Notes: a model not told the origin generated them from the letters alone. A DNA stretch of 64,000 bases from Ixodes scapularis (GCF_016920785.2 NW_024609836.1:66567596-66631595), one strand, 5' to 3'; positions 20,664-32,177 are shown, counted from the stretch's first letter. Translations and numbers: made by a program.

Positions 20664-21529
20664 CTGAATTTGGACATCCCCGCACGCTCCCATGTTCCCC
20701 TCTCCTTCAGTTTGTCACCCTGCTAAAGTACCGGGTCAGATAGAGACAATCAAAAACTCTCTTTCTTGGGCCGAATGAATAGATATCTACTCATCCAGAA
20801 GCTAGCTGACACTCGGTGTCAATGTGACACAACCCGTGGTAATAGAGTGCAAAGAAACGACAACACGACGTTCCATAATTTGAAAGATAAAGAAGGAAAG
20901 CCATTTTGTCTCAGCCGACGTACATCTATAGGCCCGATATTCGTCCAACCAAATAGTGGCATTGCGACAACCTCTGGCATGGATTGCAATGAAAACAACT
21001 TGACAACAAGAAAGAAAAACAAGACTGTCTTTCTTGCTGAGAATTTTGGTGATATGTTAGACAGCACGCACTCACGCTGGATGAAATGCTAATGAATGCA
21101 CGAAATGTGCCGTACATTTGGAATAATGTTGATGTTGATGACACTACTGCCCCACCTCAGCTAAATCCGATCTTGCCGTCGCATCAAGGCGCATAAAAGG
21201 TGGATCGTCACTCTAATCTTCTCATCGAAAATGATTAGGCGACAAACTTTTGTTTTACGCACGGAGTGCTGTGCTTTTTACCTTAAAATAGATATGGCAA
21301 ATGCATTTTTTTTAATATTTTATTTTACTGACAGTTATACTTGCCGTTGGCTTATTTGCTTTTTTAAGCGTTTGCTCCTTTCGTTTAGATTACTTCCCTG
21401 ATTTTTAACGGTCACATATTTATTCCAACTTTTCAATATAAACTGTCTTTGAATATAAACTACAGTCACAAACCGTCAGTTAATAAAACATGCATGCTAC
21501 GACAGCCTGAATGCTACACCGACACGCAG

Positions 21530-21592
21530 GTTAACAGACGCAAGTGGTGGCTTATTGTCTTCATACTAAACAAAGAATAAAAACATCTTCAT
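21530..21592 (-). pseudogene. Relic signal-peptide exon in the inverted arm
   Basis: Read on the minus strand from ATG at 21592, the relic gives MKMFLFF and then a stop. The leader before it (GCAGTTCCTTTTGTGAAAAGCCAGCT) aligns with the leaders of copies A, B and C (GTAGTTCCT, then GAAGCAA). It lies upstream of the Kunitz exon at 20277 in the correct orientation. This links the signal-peptide exon family to the Kunitz exon. Confidence 0.5.
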
Positions 21593-21599
21593 AGCTGGC

Positions 21600-22400
21600 T
21601 TTTCACAAAAGGAACTGCAGATACCTAGAAGCACTCTGGGCTTCTACTTTGTTAAGAAAACTTCGAGCGCGATTATCAAGCTCACAAATTGTTGCGCGCG
21701 ACCTGATGACTTCGTAAAATCCGTCATAGCATAAAAATGTTTTCCGCGAGGTTATTTCCTGATGTTCAGGTAATAAAACATATAGATTGTTTGGCACGCC
21801 TTTTGAAGAATAACTCAGCCACAGCACATTTATCACTTTTATTTTAGGTTATTTGTTGTATATTCTTTCTTGCGAAAGTATTCAAGCCTCCCAGCGAAAA
21901 CAAAACTATATGCATTCGTACGAGCAATTTTCATTATTACCATTCGAAAGACTCATACAAAAGAATGTCTGAAAAATGTAGATTTATCAACGGACTTCAG
22001 AATTTTAAGTGGTTCAAGACAATCTGCTTTTCCTTTTACACATATTATACGCGCGAAACGCACAAAATATTCTTGGGGCTGTGCGTGACGGCGACTTAAT
22101 TAGAATATCACTAATTATAGAATTATATTGAAACGGGGGAAGAAGGCCATGCAATTTGTGTGCAATCTGACAGGGGAAGCAGGGTAGACAACCATGACCA
22201 GACATCAAATACAACCGTAAATTGTAAATTAAAAAAATTGAATATAATGGTTCATGCGGCTTTTGCGTACGGTAATAGGCAATATGGGCTGCATGAGTGT
22301 GCATGTTTTTGTCTTTCAATAGGCACTACAGCCCGGCCCAATTAATCACCGGCCTGCTTTTATTCACCGCATTTCGATCTCCGCGCTGCTTTTCCACTGA
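21600..22400. repeat. Outer part of the inverted duplication (pairs with 49850-50600)
   Basis: Reverse-complement matches include GAAGCCCAGAGTGCT against GAAGCCGAGAGTGCT (50557), TATACGCGCGAAACGCACAAAATATT (near 22047) against the 50120-50150 stretch, and the GGGGGAAGAAGGCCATGCAATT block against 50050. Order is preserved. No gene. Confidence 0.6.
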
Positions 22401-24240
22401 AAGCTTAAAAAAAACCTTATATTAGCTACTTTTTCAAGGGACCTTTAATGCATACCAATAAACACTATATATACCCTGGGATAAAATGTACGATCATTAG
22501 GCCGCCCTGTTTATTAGCGTTTTCCTTTTGAGAGCTTTTTTTTGCGCAATAATGGATTGTTCCAATAATAATGAGTAGGGTGTAAATGTTCCGGTGTTTA
22601 GTTGAGAGGGCGTGGAAGGTCCACATTTTCTCCCTTTTTAGAATCCAGATGGCGCGTCGGACAGCCGTGATCCGCGCCATCTGGACTCTGAAAGAGAAAA
22701 CAAAATAGAGGTTGAACGCGCTACTTATAGATGGCGCCAGCATCGCGGGGAGTGACAAGGCTGGCGATGTTTGCTACATTTCTTTATGAGGAAATAGACT
22801 CCCCAAACGGTGGTCGCCGTCCAGTCAGAGGAACTTTCTCCTTCCTCTTGGCGTTTGCAGATGGCGCTGGCGCGGTGTTAGCCCGATCGCTGCGCATTTG
22901 GTTATGTAGCGGATGGTGCTCGTAGCTTCTCGTAGCATCGATCTCTGCCTGTGTCAAAATGATTTTTTTTTTATTATTATTGTGCTTAGTGCCATTTACC
23001 AGATACAAAGATTATGGAGCTGTAGAAGTTTGCCACTGAAGACAAGGTCGCGTGTGTTGGACGCTCCCGATCTGTGGGGGCGGTTGTTAACATTACTGGT
23101 TTTTGACGTAAGCTTTGCTGCTTTGGAGTTGTAAGATGCTAACTGCCGCAGGGTCTTTCTGTTCAACAAAATCAAAATTTTGCTCTCTTTTCTTATACGT
23201 TTCCTTCACTAGTTGCGAATTTTACCTGAAGTGACGTGCAGTAGCGCCTTTTTTATCGTACTTTTCAGCGAGCGATTGAGAGTCCGGTTGTCATTTTAGA
23301 ATGGTCAGTACTACACGCGCAATCAAGTTTTCGGGCAGCAACGGAAATATTTTTTTGGCATTAAAGTGTGTCCAATGGTGCAGTAGCAACTTAATTGGAA
23401 ATCGTTTTTAAGGTGCGCGTTCGTCGGTTGATAAAGTAGCTGCGTTAGACTCACCTTAGCCTAATCATTTTTGCCAATGACTTTTATTTGTTTTAAAACA
23501 TGACATGTTCGATTCCATTCATAGCCTTAACTGGACAGTAGCCACGGATTGTGTGGTCTTTAGGTAACTTGGTTCGTGTATGTTAAAATCACTGGTGTAT
23601 TTTTGCCGCACTCGGTGCTTTGCTAGAGTCACCGCGGTTAAAAGAGATGTTAGGGTATACCGTTGCATGTGGTGGCGTTTTGCGCGCATACTCATTATTG
23701 CAGTCTCTGTGCACTGCATTGTTCGGAGGAAACGTTCCAAGTCGCACTTCTGATCGATATGATACTTTTACTCTGATACCGTGTCAATTATACTTTCCTG
23801 ATTTCAACTGGGTCCTCCTCGATCTGAGTCTGCGTTCAAATTCGATAGTGCAGTCGATCTCAGCGCCATAGCAGACGTAATGCGCAAAATAAATAAATCC
23901 AAGGAAAAGGATACCAGGTGTTGCTATCTTATGAAAGTGACGAATGTACGAAAGATGCCATCGTACATTTTTACCTGGTGAACGTCTTGACACGTGATAC
24001 GTCGTGACATATTCATATAAGGTTGAATCTCATAAATTACAGAGATTGCTTCTAAACCTAATGATGAAGCATATTCAGACGAAACGATGCTGCCGCAGAA
24101 GTGCGTACGCGCCCACCTTGTGGTTATTTCGACGAGCTCGGCGCCCTACATGATCCAAATGGGAAAAAAAGATATAATTCGGCGCTGATGGATCTGGCGA
24201 GCATCGCGATGGTATAACTTTAACCCGACACAATAACAAA
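22400..24240. other. Unassigned region with one hairpin
   Basis: A 17-bp stem with one mismatch (AGAATCCAGATGGCGCG and CGCGCCATCTGGACTCT) spans 22640-22689, and CAGATGGCGC recurs at 22858. Otherwise only short ORFs without motifs. No gene is recognised. Confidence 0.45.
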
Positions 24241-24244
24241 AGTT

Positions 24245-24490
24245 TCCTTTTCCTCTAAAACAGTGCAGCCTTCCAAATGTGTCACAGCTAAGGAACTGCA
24301 GCTAGGTGTTCCGCGCTTTGAAAGGACTCGCGATCGTTGAGGCGTTTGCTATTCTTCGCTGAAAAGATAACATACCACCCCCTCCCCCAGTCTATCTCGA
24401 GTGAAGAGTGCCTTTCTTAGCCGGGAACTTTTCGTTTTTCAATATGATACGTGGCGTGAACCGGTCAGCCTTCGGAATATCCTCCCCCCC
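24245..24490 (+). repeat. Direct repeat of 62885-63130
   Basis: Both copies contain, in order, GTGCAGC, GGAACTGC, GGGCTTTGAAAGGACTC or its variant, CGATCGTTGAGGCGTTTGCTAT, TATGATACGT and GTGAACCGGTCAGCC. No coding potential is evident. Confidence 0.7.
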
Positions 24491-24529
24491 CCCCCCCCTC
24501 CCCACCACTAGCCGCATATGGCCTGAATG

Positions 24530-24835
24530 TACTACGAGCCCGAATATTCAATCGGTCACGTGACAGGCAAGACGGAGAGTACAACGAGACGAAAGATCCT
24601 ATCGAGACGGAATGTTCATCGAACCTGAATGTCGAACAAGGCGGAATGTCCAACGGATTTGGAAGAGTTGGGTTACTGATAGTTACGGTTGTGAAAAACG
24701 TGTTCGATGAAATCGGGAACCGGACGTTTCAGTGCAAAGTTCTCGGTACGCGGTCGTTTCGGTTCGTGGTCGTTTCAGTACTGCGCTTTTCAGTACCGGG
24801 CTTTTCGATGCACCGCGCTTTTGGTGCGCTGCTGA
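24530..24835. repeat. Foldback array of about 17-bp degenerate units
   Basis: The left half has units like AGACGGAATGTTCATCG, AACCTGAATGTCGAACA and AGGCGGAATGTCCAACG. The right half has units like AGTACTGCGCTTTTC, AGTACCGGGCTTTTC and GGTTCGTGGTCGTTTC, which loosely resemble the reverse complement of the left units. The orientation change is near 24680. No coding function. Confidence 0.55.
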
Positions 24836-24839
24836 GCTT

Positions 24840-26030
24840 GTCCCGTTGACGTTGCCCCTGGGAAGTTCGACGAATAAAATTAAAATTATAATCGTTTATT
24901 TTGTAGACTTCATAACACCCAAAAAACAATACATTTATTGTTGGCTTTATGAATCTAAATATAAAGAGAGTTTCTCTAATTAAAAAAATGACGTGGAAAA
25001 GGGCACACATGCTGCAAGATCAAAGACCAACTCGTTGACCATTGACGATCGCTCACGCATTTCCTTTTCAGAACGTCGTAACTCTAGCGCGGAAACAAAT
25101 ATGGGGTCCACGAGAGTCCTTAGAATCGTCAATCAACCACAGCCACACTCTTCTTTCCATATTGTACGGGTGGCTGTATTTTCCTTATTAGTGTATTTGG
25201 TCACGCAGAGATGATGTCCCCCGCATGGAAGAGAAGCGCCTGGTTAAATTGTTAGTAATATTGTTTGGTCAAGTTGGGTGTAGTTTGTATAAGTACACTA
25301 AATTGTAGCTGTCTTTTTTTTTCTGTTGCTTTTTTTTACAAAGCAAGTGTGATAGCTTTAGACATTTCTGATTCGACTTCTCGGTCTCCAGAAGCAAAAA
25401 TTCAATCCTCATGCCAAAAACAAGGAATAAAATCGAATATGCTACTTCGATTAAGCCTTTGTGCAAGGGAAGTCCTAAAGTGGTGAGCTTTTGTCCGGTG
25501 ATTGTCCGGAGGAGCCGGTGCGTTGACGCTGATCGTGACGATTAGTTTCGCATGCTTCGGCCACCAAAGCGATTGCTGTGGCAGTGAACCATACCTTAAG
25601 CAACAAGAGGGTAATTTTAATAATTAATACAGTGCTTTTTTGGAATTAGCTTCCGCGTTTTTGCTTTGCCTTTTCTGGTCACGTGGCATGCAGCAATCGC
25701 ACCGTTACGCGCCCAGGTACCATACCGAGGCTGCGATCGGATTTCAACTGGTTGTACATACCTCTGTCGCAGAGCCGCTGAGACAGTAAAACCGCGATTT
25801 ATTCATATTCGCACATTACAAGTGCATATATGACCACAGGATCAGGGGGCCAGTCCCACTCTCGGTCTTCCCAAATGCCGTTATGCTAGAGTAGCGAGTG
25901 AACATATTCACGTAGAACCCGACCTTTTCTCATTTTGAACGACGCAGGTACGGTTCACTATTGAACCCTTGTAAATTCTGAGAGCTTTATTTGTCATGCT
26001 CGCTTTTTTTGGAAGGTGGGTATCATTGTT
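24840..26030. other. AT-rich region without recognisable feature
   Basis: Short ORFs only, no motif. Nothing else seen. Confidence 0.5.
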
Positions 26031-26035
26031 GACTC

Positions 26036-26215
26036 CCACTGTCACCGGCCATCTAGACGGGAATCGGTCCACTCGTCACAATCCCACTCGTCACCGGAAA
26101 ATTTGTCACAGGAAAGCAGGTTACAACACCGGCCCTCTCGTACGAGGTCCTTTCGTCATAGGAACACTGGCCAAGGGGGGCTATTCGTCACCGGAACACT
26201 GGTTGCAAGGTTGAC
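26036..26215. repeat. TCGTCAC short-motif array
   Basis: About nine degenerate units of 15-20 bp share a core TCGTCAC or TTGTCAC followed by CGG or AGG (for example CACTCGTCACCGGAAAAT, then TTGTCACAGGAAAGCAGG). The core is the same as in the larger array at 29425-29742. Confidence 0.6.
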
Positions 26216-26545
26216 CCCGTGTCAGAGAGAATATGTTTGACCTTGTGCTACAGAAATGAACTATGGCCTAGTGTCCACGCCTAGCAAACATTTATTTTTT
26301 TTTTCTTTCCCTTGTTTACAATTATACAAAGCGAAAAAGTCTAGTACCCGCGCGTAACAAACGAAGCCAGACCTGTGCTTCTTTAGAACTGGGATCGCCA
26401 TGCTTAGACTAATCATGCTTTGTCTAACAAAAGAGCTTCGAGCCCGAAATTTAACCCATTCCAGTATAGAGGAGAAGTGGCCCGTGAACGCGGGTTATAA
26501 AAAAAGCTGCACTGTGTACAATTTTCACATCTTTACTAGGGGTTC

Positions 26546-27715
26546 GGAGAGCATGGAAATAACGAAAACTCAGCGTGGGGCTCCGTTGCTACTCTTACGA
26601 CGCGGTTTTGCTATACAGTTAGCAGAAGATGTGGTGCGGGTATTTACTGGGTATGTCGGAATCGTACTATATGCAAGGCAAAGCTAACTACTTTCGAGTC
26701 CATTACTTTTGTAGTGGCTGTAACTGGAACTCACGCTCATGCCGAGGATTCAACTGAGGCCAACACACTGAAATTCTGACAGAGCATGAAGAGAAAAGCA
26801 GGTAAGATATTCTGTCTTTTTGTACTTTGTGCATTGGCAGTGTAGTTTGTAAACTGTTTTCTTGTGCGCTATATTATTTCAAAGAATGGAAGTAACCCAC
26901 CACATTAGATCCTTCTCCGGACGCTACTCTCAATGAGCATACGGCTTCCCAGATGCCTTCGCCAAGAACACTGAAACGTACCATTCGAAAGCGGAGACAA
27001 GCACGCCAAAGTCTCTAAGTTCTTTCAATACTGCGGGAAAACATAATTATACCAGACGGGTACAAGGTAATTCTACTCTTTCTACCATAAATTCCTATTG
27101 AACTACCCAGTTCGTCAATTTAGAGCAATACGTTTTATATCTTTTCCAGATGTCGGGGCTACACGACAAGCCCTTTCGTGCTTATGAGAGTGGTTCTGGT
27201 GACAAAGACCGTCTTCTGGTTTTCGGCACAGCGAACAATTTTGAGCGCTTTTCTTCTACGGGGGCATGGTTCACGGACGGGAGTTTCAAGGTGACGCCGT
27301 CGCTATTTTACCAGGTGTACACGATGCATGGTCTGTACCATGGTGCTGTGATGCCGCTTCTGCACGCTTTACTTCCGAACCAGAAGGAGGAAACCTGCCG
27401 GCCGTAAGCTTCATTGTGCATATTGAATGGTTCGTGTTTTTGTATGTCGCAAACTGTAGCATCACTTTCATTTCGTTTTCAGACTTTTTTCGGTACTTTT
27501 TGGCTTCATGTCCAGTGTGGAAGTCGAGCTAATCTACTGCAACTTCGAGGCGGCCATAATTGCAGCGTGTCACAGGCATTTCTCTCAAGCAAAGGTTTTA
27601 AAATGTTTCTTTCATCTGTGCCAATCGGTGTACCGGTAGCTGTGCAAGTTAGGCATGCAAGCACGCTACTGCCAAGACAAAGATTTTGCTGTTCAAGTAA
27701 TTACGTCCTATTCCC
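26546..27715 (+). pseudogene. Mutator-like (MULE) transposase with FLYWCH finger
   Basis: Four exon-like blocks are visible. The first (about 26546-26801) encodes a FLYWCH zinc finger (TQRGAPLLL, then after a frameshift YWVCRNRTICKAK and HAHAED) and ends at donor GTAAGA. The second (about 26899-27066) reads MPSPRTLKRTIRKRRQ to IPDGYK and ends at GTAATT, with one stop. The third (27150-27403), after acceptor CCAG, holds LLVFGT, then WFTDGSFKVTPSLFYQ, the first catalytic Asp region. The fourth (27483-27715), after an intron of 79 bp, reads VELIYCNFEAA, where the usual catalytic Asp is Asn, then KCFFHLCQSVYR and a stop, with homology continuing (LGMQARY). The frameshift, stops and D-to-N change mark it as dead. 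C-terminal parts are lost. Confidence 0.8.
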
Positions 27716-28186
27716 TAAGCTGAGTGTGTGGCCGATGGTCTCACGAGTGGCACAAAGTTGAAAACCCAAAAACTTGATGGTACGAACAGGGTGAAGCACT
27801 GAGTCGTTGGGGTTGATCCTAATTCCGACTTGGAAAAGTTGATCACAAAAAAATCTTGTTTGTTGTTCAAGATAAACGGGGTCAGGATGAGCAAATAAAA
27901 AATTGTCTAGGTGTGCCCCGCACCAAAGCCCGCGCGCACGGGCCTCACGGGCCAAAGCAGTCGCGAGCGATTGCATAAAGAAGGGCGCGGGCCGAATTCC
28001 AAAGGGTATCACTCGGTACCTAAAATGACGGCCATCGATGCGGAAAGTAGTGAGGTGTAAGCGATAATCATATTGATACTCTAATACTTTATTCGACTTA
28101 GGATGGCATAAAGCCTCCCAGAAAACTTTGTTCCTGTTTTGGAACGTCATGATCCATGATCCGTTGGAAGCATGCAATATGCACAA
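27701..28186 (-). pseudogene. DIRS-like reverse transcriptase fragment
   Basis: The minus frame contains RYRVIPFGIRPAPFFMQSLA, AHLDNFLFAHPDP and GIRINPNDSVLHP, then IKFLGFQL. This is the RT palm-to-thumb order of DIRS/Ngaro-type elements (FxxLPFGL, YLDD, INxxKS, FLGF). The catalytic YLDD appears as HLDN, so the second catalytic Asp is missing. No tyrosine recombinase is visible. The fragment abuts the MULE remnant at its 3' side and a plus-strand LINE fragment at its 5' side, so both boundaries are breakpoints. Confidence 0.65.
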
Positions 28187-28672
28187 CTACCCCGGTCATT
28201 CCAAACTAACTAACGCCCTGGAATCAGTTCAAAATCGCTCTGTTTTTTTATTCTTAATAACTTTCATCGCACCGCAAGAGTGAGTTCCATGAAAACTAGC
28301 CTAACGTTGCCTGACTTCAATTTACGTCGCAAAATAGCTCGCTTATGCCTCTTTTATAAGATATACCATACTAACTCATTACTTCACAACCGACTGCTCA
28401 ATCTTCCATCTTATATTTCGTCACGCATTGATCATATGTATAAAATAGACATTCTAAAATGTAACACTAACGCACTCCTAGAGTCATTCATTCCGAAAAC
28501 TTCATTAAATGGAAACCACCGTCCCGCATCTATCGCAACAATTACTCCTGACTACTTATTTAAAACTGCAACAAATAATCTATACTGCTTAGATTATTTA
28601 TTGAGGTTTGCAATAAATAATCTGCCCTCTGTAATGGCAATGACCTTAAAGGTATTTGAAATAAATAAATAA
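28187..28672 (+). pseudogene. LINE reverse-transcriptase C-terminal fragment
   Basis: A 5'-truncated fragment reading NALESVQNRS, then SLTLPDFNLRRKIARLCLFYKIY and ESFIPKTSLN. This matches the conserved C-terminal tail of the LINE at 1687-2559 (LTLRRKIFRLTLFYKIYY). A frameshift or stop near 28290 separates the first part. It ends in an AAATAAATAA-type tail (28655-28675). Confidence 0.8.
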
Positions 28673-28679
28673 TAAATCT

Positions 28680-29420
28680 ACTGTAGCATATTTTCACACA
28701 TTCATAGTATCCCCCCCCCAATCACCAGGACCATCTTTAAACGCCGATTTTTTTAATTCGTTGATTAGCTATTCTACGCGCTATCATTGCTTGTTTAATT
28801 TAATCAGCAGTTCACCTGCATATTTTAATCATTATCTTAGAGCATGCATCTGGTGCACAAACAACCAGTTGCGTAACTACCTCTTCTCTTCACGTGCCAA
28901 AAAAAAAAAAAAAAAACAGGTTTGAAGAAACATATGATTACAGAATAACAAAGGTGTCTGTCAAGCCAATACAATATTCCACCGACGTATATGCCAATCA
29001 GTATTTTCTTTTCTAGATGCTTCCCAACCTCTGGGCCTTCCTGAGGTGTCTGAAGAATGAACAAGCACTACAAGGAACTAAAGATATCACAGCTAGGCGC
29101 GGGACAACCGCCGCCGCGTCTCGCACAGAATTATAATCGTGGTAATGAGCACATATCTAGAGTTCTGGAAGAACACTTCACCGGATCTCCTCTCCGCATG
29201 CTTTGAAATATTGCTCGGAATATCCGCTTTTGAGTTCCATACTGTAGCGGCCCGTACAAGCTCAAAAAAATCGCCTTTGTTATTTGTTCTTTCTGAACCG
29301 TGTCGTGGCATCTATTTAATTATTATTAGTTCAATGTCAGCTCCATGTTTTGATCACAGCTGCCAATACGGTGCGTTAAATAATTCTTGAAAATAAACAA
29401 AAGTAAATTTGTTGTTTTAC
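28680..29420. other. Unassigned AT-rich region
   Basis: Contains a C-run (28711) and an A-run (28899-28916). No gene or repeat family is recognised. Confidence 0.5.
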
Positions 29421-29424
29421 AGTC

Positions 29425-29742
29425 CAACTCCACGCCGTGACACGAGTGTTCCATGTGACGATTATTCCGGCGTGACGACCATTCCTCCGGTACGAGATGC
29501 CTTGTGACGACATGGCCTCCTTGACGACTTCACCTATGACTAGTTGGCCTGTGACGACCGGCCTTGTGACCTGTTCTCTTAGACCCACTCGTCACAGGCC
29601 CACCCGTCACAGCCAAGTTGTCATAGGGAAACTGGTCATAGATGAATTGGTCAAAGAGGGCACCTCGTTCTAGGTGAACCCGTAGTAGGGAAAGTGGTCG
29701 CAGTGACCTTCTCGTTCTGGAAACGTTCGTCACAGATATTTT
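29425..29742. repeat. Foldback array of GTGACGA / TCGTCAC units
   Basis: The left half has seven or more GTGACGA-type cores (TGTGACGATT, CGTGACGACC, TGTGACGACATGG), 14-20 bp apart. From about 29585 the cores are inverted (TCGTCACAGG, CCGTCACAGC, GTCATAGGGA, TGGTCATAG), ending TTCGTCACAGA. It directly abuts the Helentron-like element that starts at 29743. Confidence 0.65.
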
Positions 29743-29967
29743 AGATGCGGAGCATCTTTTGCTCGGGTCTATGTCCCGCGGCGTTGTAGTCCGCACTCAC
29801 ACTACGCATGCCCAACTCTCCTCCTTCCCTCTCTCCAACAGCTGCGCGTTACTTTCTCCGCTCTCTCTCTCTCTACCAGCTGCGTGCACTTCGCGTGCGT
29901 TCGCTTCTACTCACACCGCGCGCGCATGCGCAACTCTCCTCCTCTAGTCTCCTCTCCTTCAAGTGTG

Positions 29968-29996
29968 AATATAAGCAGCGGTAGCGCGCTTCAGTT
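29968..29996 (+). promoter_or_regulatory. TATA box and initiator
   Basis: AATATAAG at 29968 is followed by TTCAGTTC (29990-29997), a match to the arthropod initiator TCAGT, at the canonical distance of about 25 bp. The first ATG is about 45 bp further on. Copy 2 has the same box but is split by a SINE just before the initiator. Confidence 0.6.
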
Positions 29997-30037
29997 CACC
30001 CGCTGTTGACTCCACTCCGTTCTTCCGAAGAAGTGTG

Positions 30038-30442
30038 ATGGAAGCAACAGTCCCGTCAGTTAGTGGGTTGGCGCAAGCAAGCGTCAGCACCACCCCACAA
30101 ACTAACAGCAACGCTACCACTGAAGACAAAGCTGCGCAGCGAAGGGCACGCGACGCTGAGCGCAAACACTTGAAGCGAGCGGCAGACCCTGAACTACGGC
30201 AACGAGAAGCGGCGTCCAATCGTCAACGTCGAGCGGCGGATGCTGAAATACGACAACGTGAAGCAGCGGCGGTTCGAGAACGTCGAGCAGCAGAACCTGA
30301 GGTTCGGGACCGTGAAGTTCAACGTAAACGTACGAAGCGAGCGGCGGAACCCGACCTTCGAGAACGGGAAGCCGCGTTGGTTCGAGAACGTCGAGCAGCA
30401 GAACCTGAGGTTCGGGACCGTGAAGTTCAACAACGTTACTAA
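30038..30442 (+). CDS. Arginine-rich protein with 18-residue repeats
   Basis: I chose ATG 30038, since the preceding in-frame GTG is not needed. The 134-residue frame has a Thr/Ser-rich N-terminus, then EDKAAQRRARDAERK and nearly five repeats of 18 residues of the form RAAEPEVRDRE, each rich in Arg and Glu. The repeats start near residue 49. An 18-residue period equals five full helical turns, so each repeat would present the same face. The pattern resembles arginine-rich peptide-repeat DNA-binding proteins of the STPR kind, though those have 23-24-residue units. The frame ends inside the Helentron-like element, about 75 bp before its 3' end, so the protein may be truncated by capture. Confidence 0.5.
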   Translation: MEATVPSVSGLAQASVSTTPQTNSNATTEDKAAQRRARDAERKHLKRAADPELRQREAASNRQRRAADAEIRQREAAAVRERRAAEPEVRDREVQRKRTKRAAEPDLREREAALVRERRAAEPEVRDREVQQRY

Positions 30443-30559
30443 CACCGTTACTAACACCGTTAATAACGATCCGCAATGCTCCGCATCAACCCATGGTTCC
30501 CCTCTGGAAGATGGTGTAATTTTTTTTTTAAATGGGGGGGGGGGGGGGGGGGGGGGGGC

Positions 30560-31433
30560 TTCAACCTGAAAAGTGGTCGCATCAAAGTTGTCGCAGTTTC
30601 AAACTTGGCCTCTTCTTTTGCATGTTGTCAGAGGGCTGTTGTGGTCGGCTTTCCGGTGTTATCTTTACTTTCGAAGTCCCTTTGTTATTAGACCCTTTTA
30701 GGAAGCTTTGCAACGTCCGAACTTACTGCGCAATGACCTCAACAGGGGTCACCCTGTGATATGCAGACCTCCACACTAGGATGTTATAGTCAGCCGCAGG
30801 TTAAGATACAAATTTTGGCTGGGGAAGAGCAAGCGGACAGAACCTGTGCCTAAAGTGTAGGAAGTTTACTCGCCCGGCAGGGCAAAGGCAGTGGCTGGCC
30901 AACACCGCACCCGTGCTTTTCTCGATGACGGCGTGGACCACGTAATACCCTCCTTTCATTGAAAAAAAGCCTAATAGTGCGCCGGAGCCTAAACGTCGAT
31001 TGTATCTCACATTGCGTACGTATCCCGATCATCTCGGGACTTTTGCCCCTTGGTAGTTTGGCGTTGGAAGCGCGCTCCGCTCTTTGGCTTATAACTTGCC
31101 AGCTGCGAGTCGGTGGGCAGCTTAATCGAACGCGGCACTTCCGTCCAGCCGTTCGCCACGGCAAAAAAGCTCCCTGGAGCATAATCTTGCCCTAAGGGCT
31201 GTATTCTGCCCCACTACTGTAAAAAAAAACTAAGCACTACGGGAGATAAAATGCTCCTAATAACACGCAGTGTGGTCGGTCGTGGGGTTCAGTCGAGCCG
31301 TCTGCACTTGAAGGCCAACCATATTGTTTCTCGTCGCGCCCGTGAGATGCCACCACACCGCAACGCAAAAGGCGAATTGCTCCAGGGCTCGGCCTGTAAA
31401 GCCGGTGCTTTTTATCTCTGCTTTGTCTTTCTT

Positions 31434-31488
<55 letters not shown>

Positions 31489-31750
31489 TACTTTTGTGCG
31501 CTTTTTCTGGGCAGAGTTTCGCAGACTCCTAGGTCGATCACGTAACCGCGATCATTTTTTCAGCGACGCAGAGTGTCTCGGAAAGGCAGATCGCTTTAAT
31601 ATAAAGACGATGAAAGAGATAAAAATAAGATGACATGCACCACGAATGTGACCCGAAGATTATATTTGTACAAAAATAAGCAAACAGCCTAAAAAGTGCT
31701 ATTTGTCTTCTTTTTTTTTTCCCCCATTCACGCTTGATTTTGTTTTATAT
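30560..31750. other. Unassigned region with (AT)n microsatellite
   Basis: (AT)n occupies about 31437-31484. No gene is seen; ORFs on both strands lack motifs. Confidence 0.5.
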
Positions 31751-31751
31751 G

Positions 31752-32176
31752 GGGTGTTAGTGAGAAATCCGATCCAGGCTTTTCGCACCGCAAAAATGAA
31801 CTAGACATCGCGGAGAGCTCCAGCTCCAAACGTAGCTTCAGCCGTTCGATCAAGATACCAAAGGTTTAGCACCAACCGTATTATTAATCAAAAATTATAA
31901 GTGATTTTTTTTTTTTTTTTAATTTTTAATGGTACCCGTTTTTGGTTTCTGGCGCCATTGAGCTCCATGTACTCGAGAGCTCCGTCGGCCGGAATTTTTC
32001 CATTGAAAATTTCAGAAAATCGCTTATAGCTTTTGAACAAGACAACGGTTGGTGCTAAAACTTTGGCATCTTGCTCGAACGGCTGGAGCTACGTTTTGAC
32101 GGAGCTGGATCTCTCCGCAATGTGTAGTTATTTTTCCGGTGCGAAAAGCCGGGTTCGGAGTTCTTACAAACACCCG
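31752..32176. mobile_element. MITE with long terminal inverted repeats (copy 1)
   Basis: The ends read GGGTGTTAGTGAGAA and, inverted, GGGTGTTTGTAAGAA. Arms of about 120-130 bp match through GGCTTTTCGCACCG, GAGCTCCAGCTCC and GGTGCTAAA-type blocks. The interior has TGGCGCCATTGAGCTCC, shared with a second copy at 48345-48740. No ORF. It sits against the truncated end of a gypsy gag. Confidence 0.65.
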
Positions 32177-32177
32177 A

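Larger units (their letters stand above)
29743..30516 (+). mobile_element. Helentron-like element (family 2, copy 1) carrying a promoter and ORF
   Basis: The left end is AGATGCGGAGCATC (29743-29756). The inverse GCTCCGCATC occurs at 30478-30487, about 30 bp inside the right end, followed by a hairpin CCATGGTTCC / GGAAGATGG and the end GTG before a T-rich flank. Copy 2 at 56585-57277 shares both ends. The architecture matches family 1 and the asymmetric repeats of Helitron2/Helentron derivatives. Inside are a TATA-initiator promoter and an arginine-rich repeat ORF, which suggests gene capture. Confidence 0.55.

Noticed and set aside
24530..29742. CRISPR-like spacing of short repeats
   Set aside because: Cores are only 7-8 bp, flanks are degenerate and orientation flips; there are no identical repeats or cas genes, and the DNA is eukaryotic.
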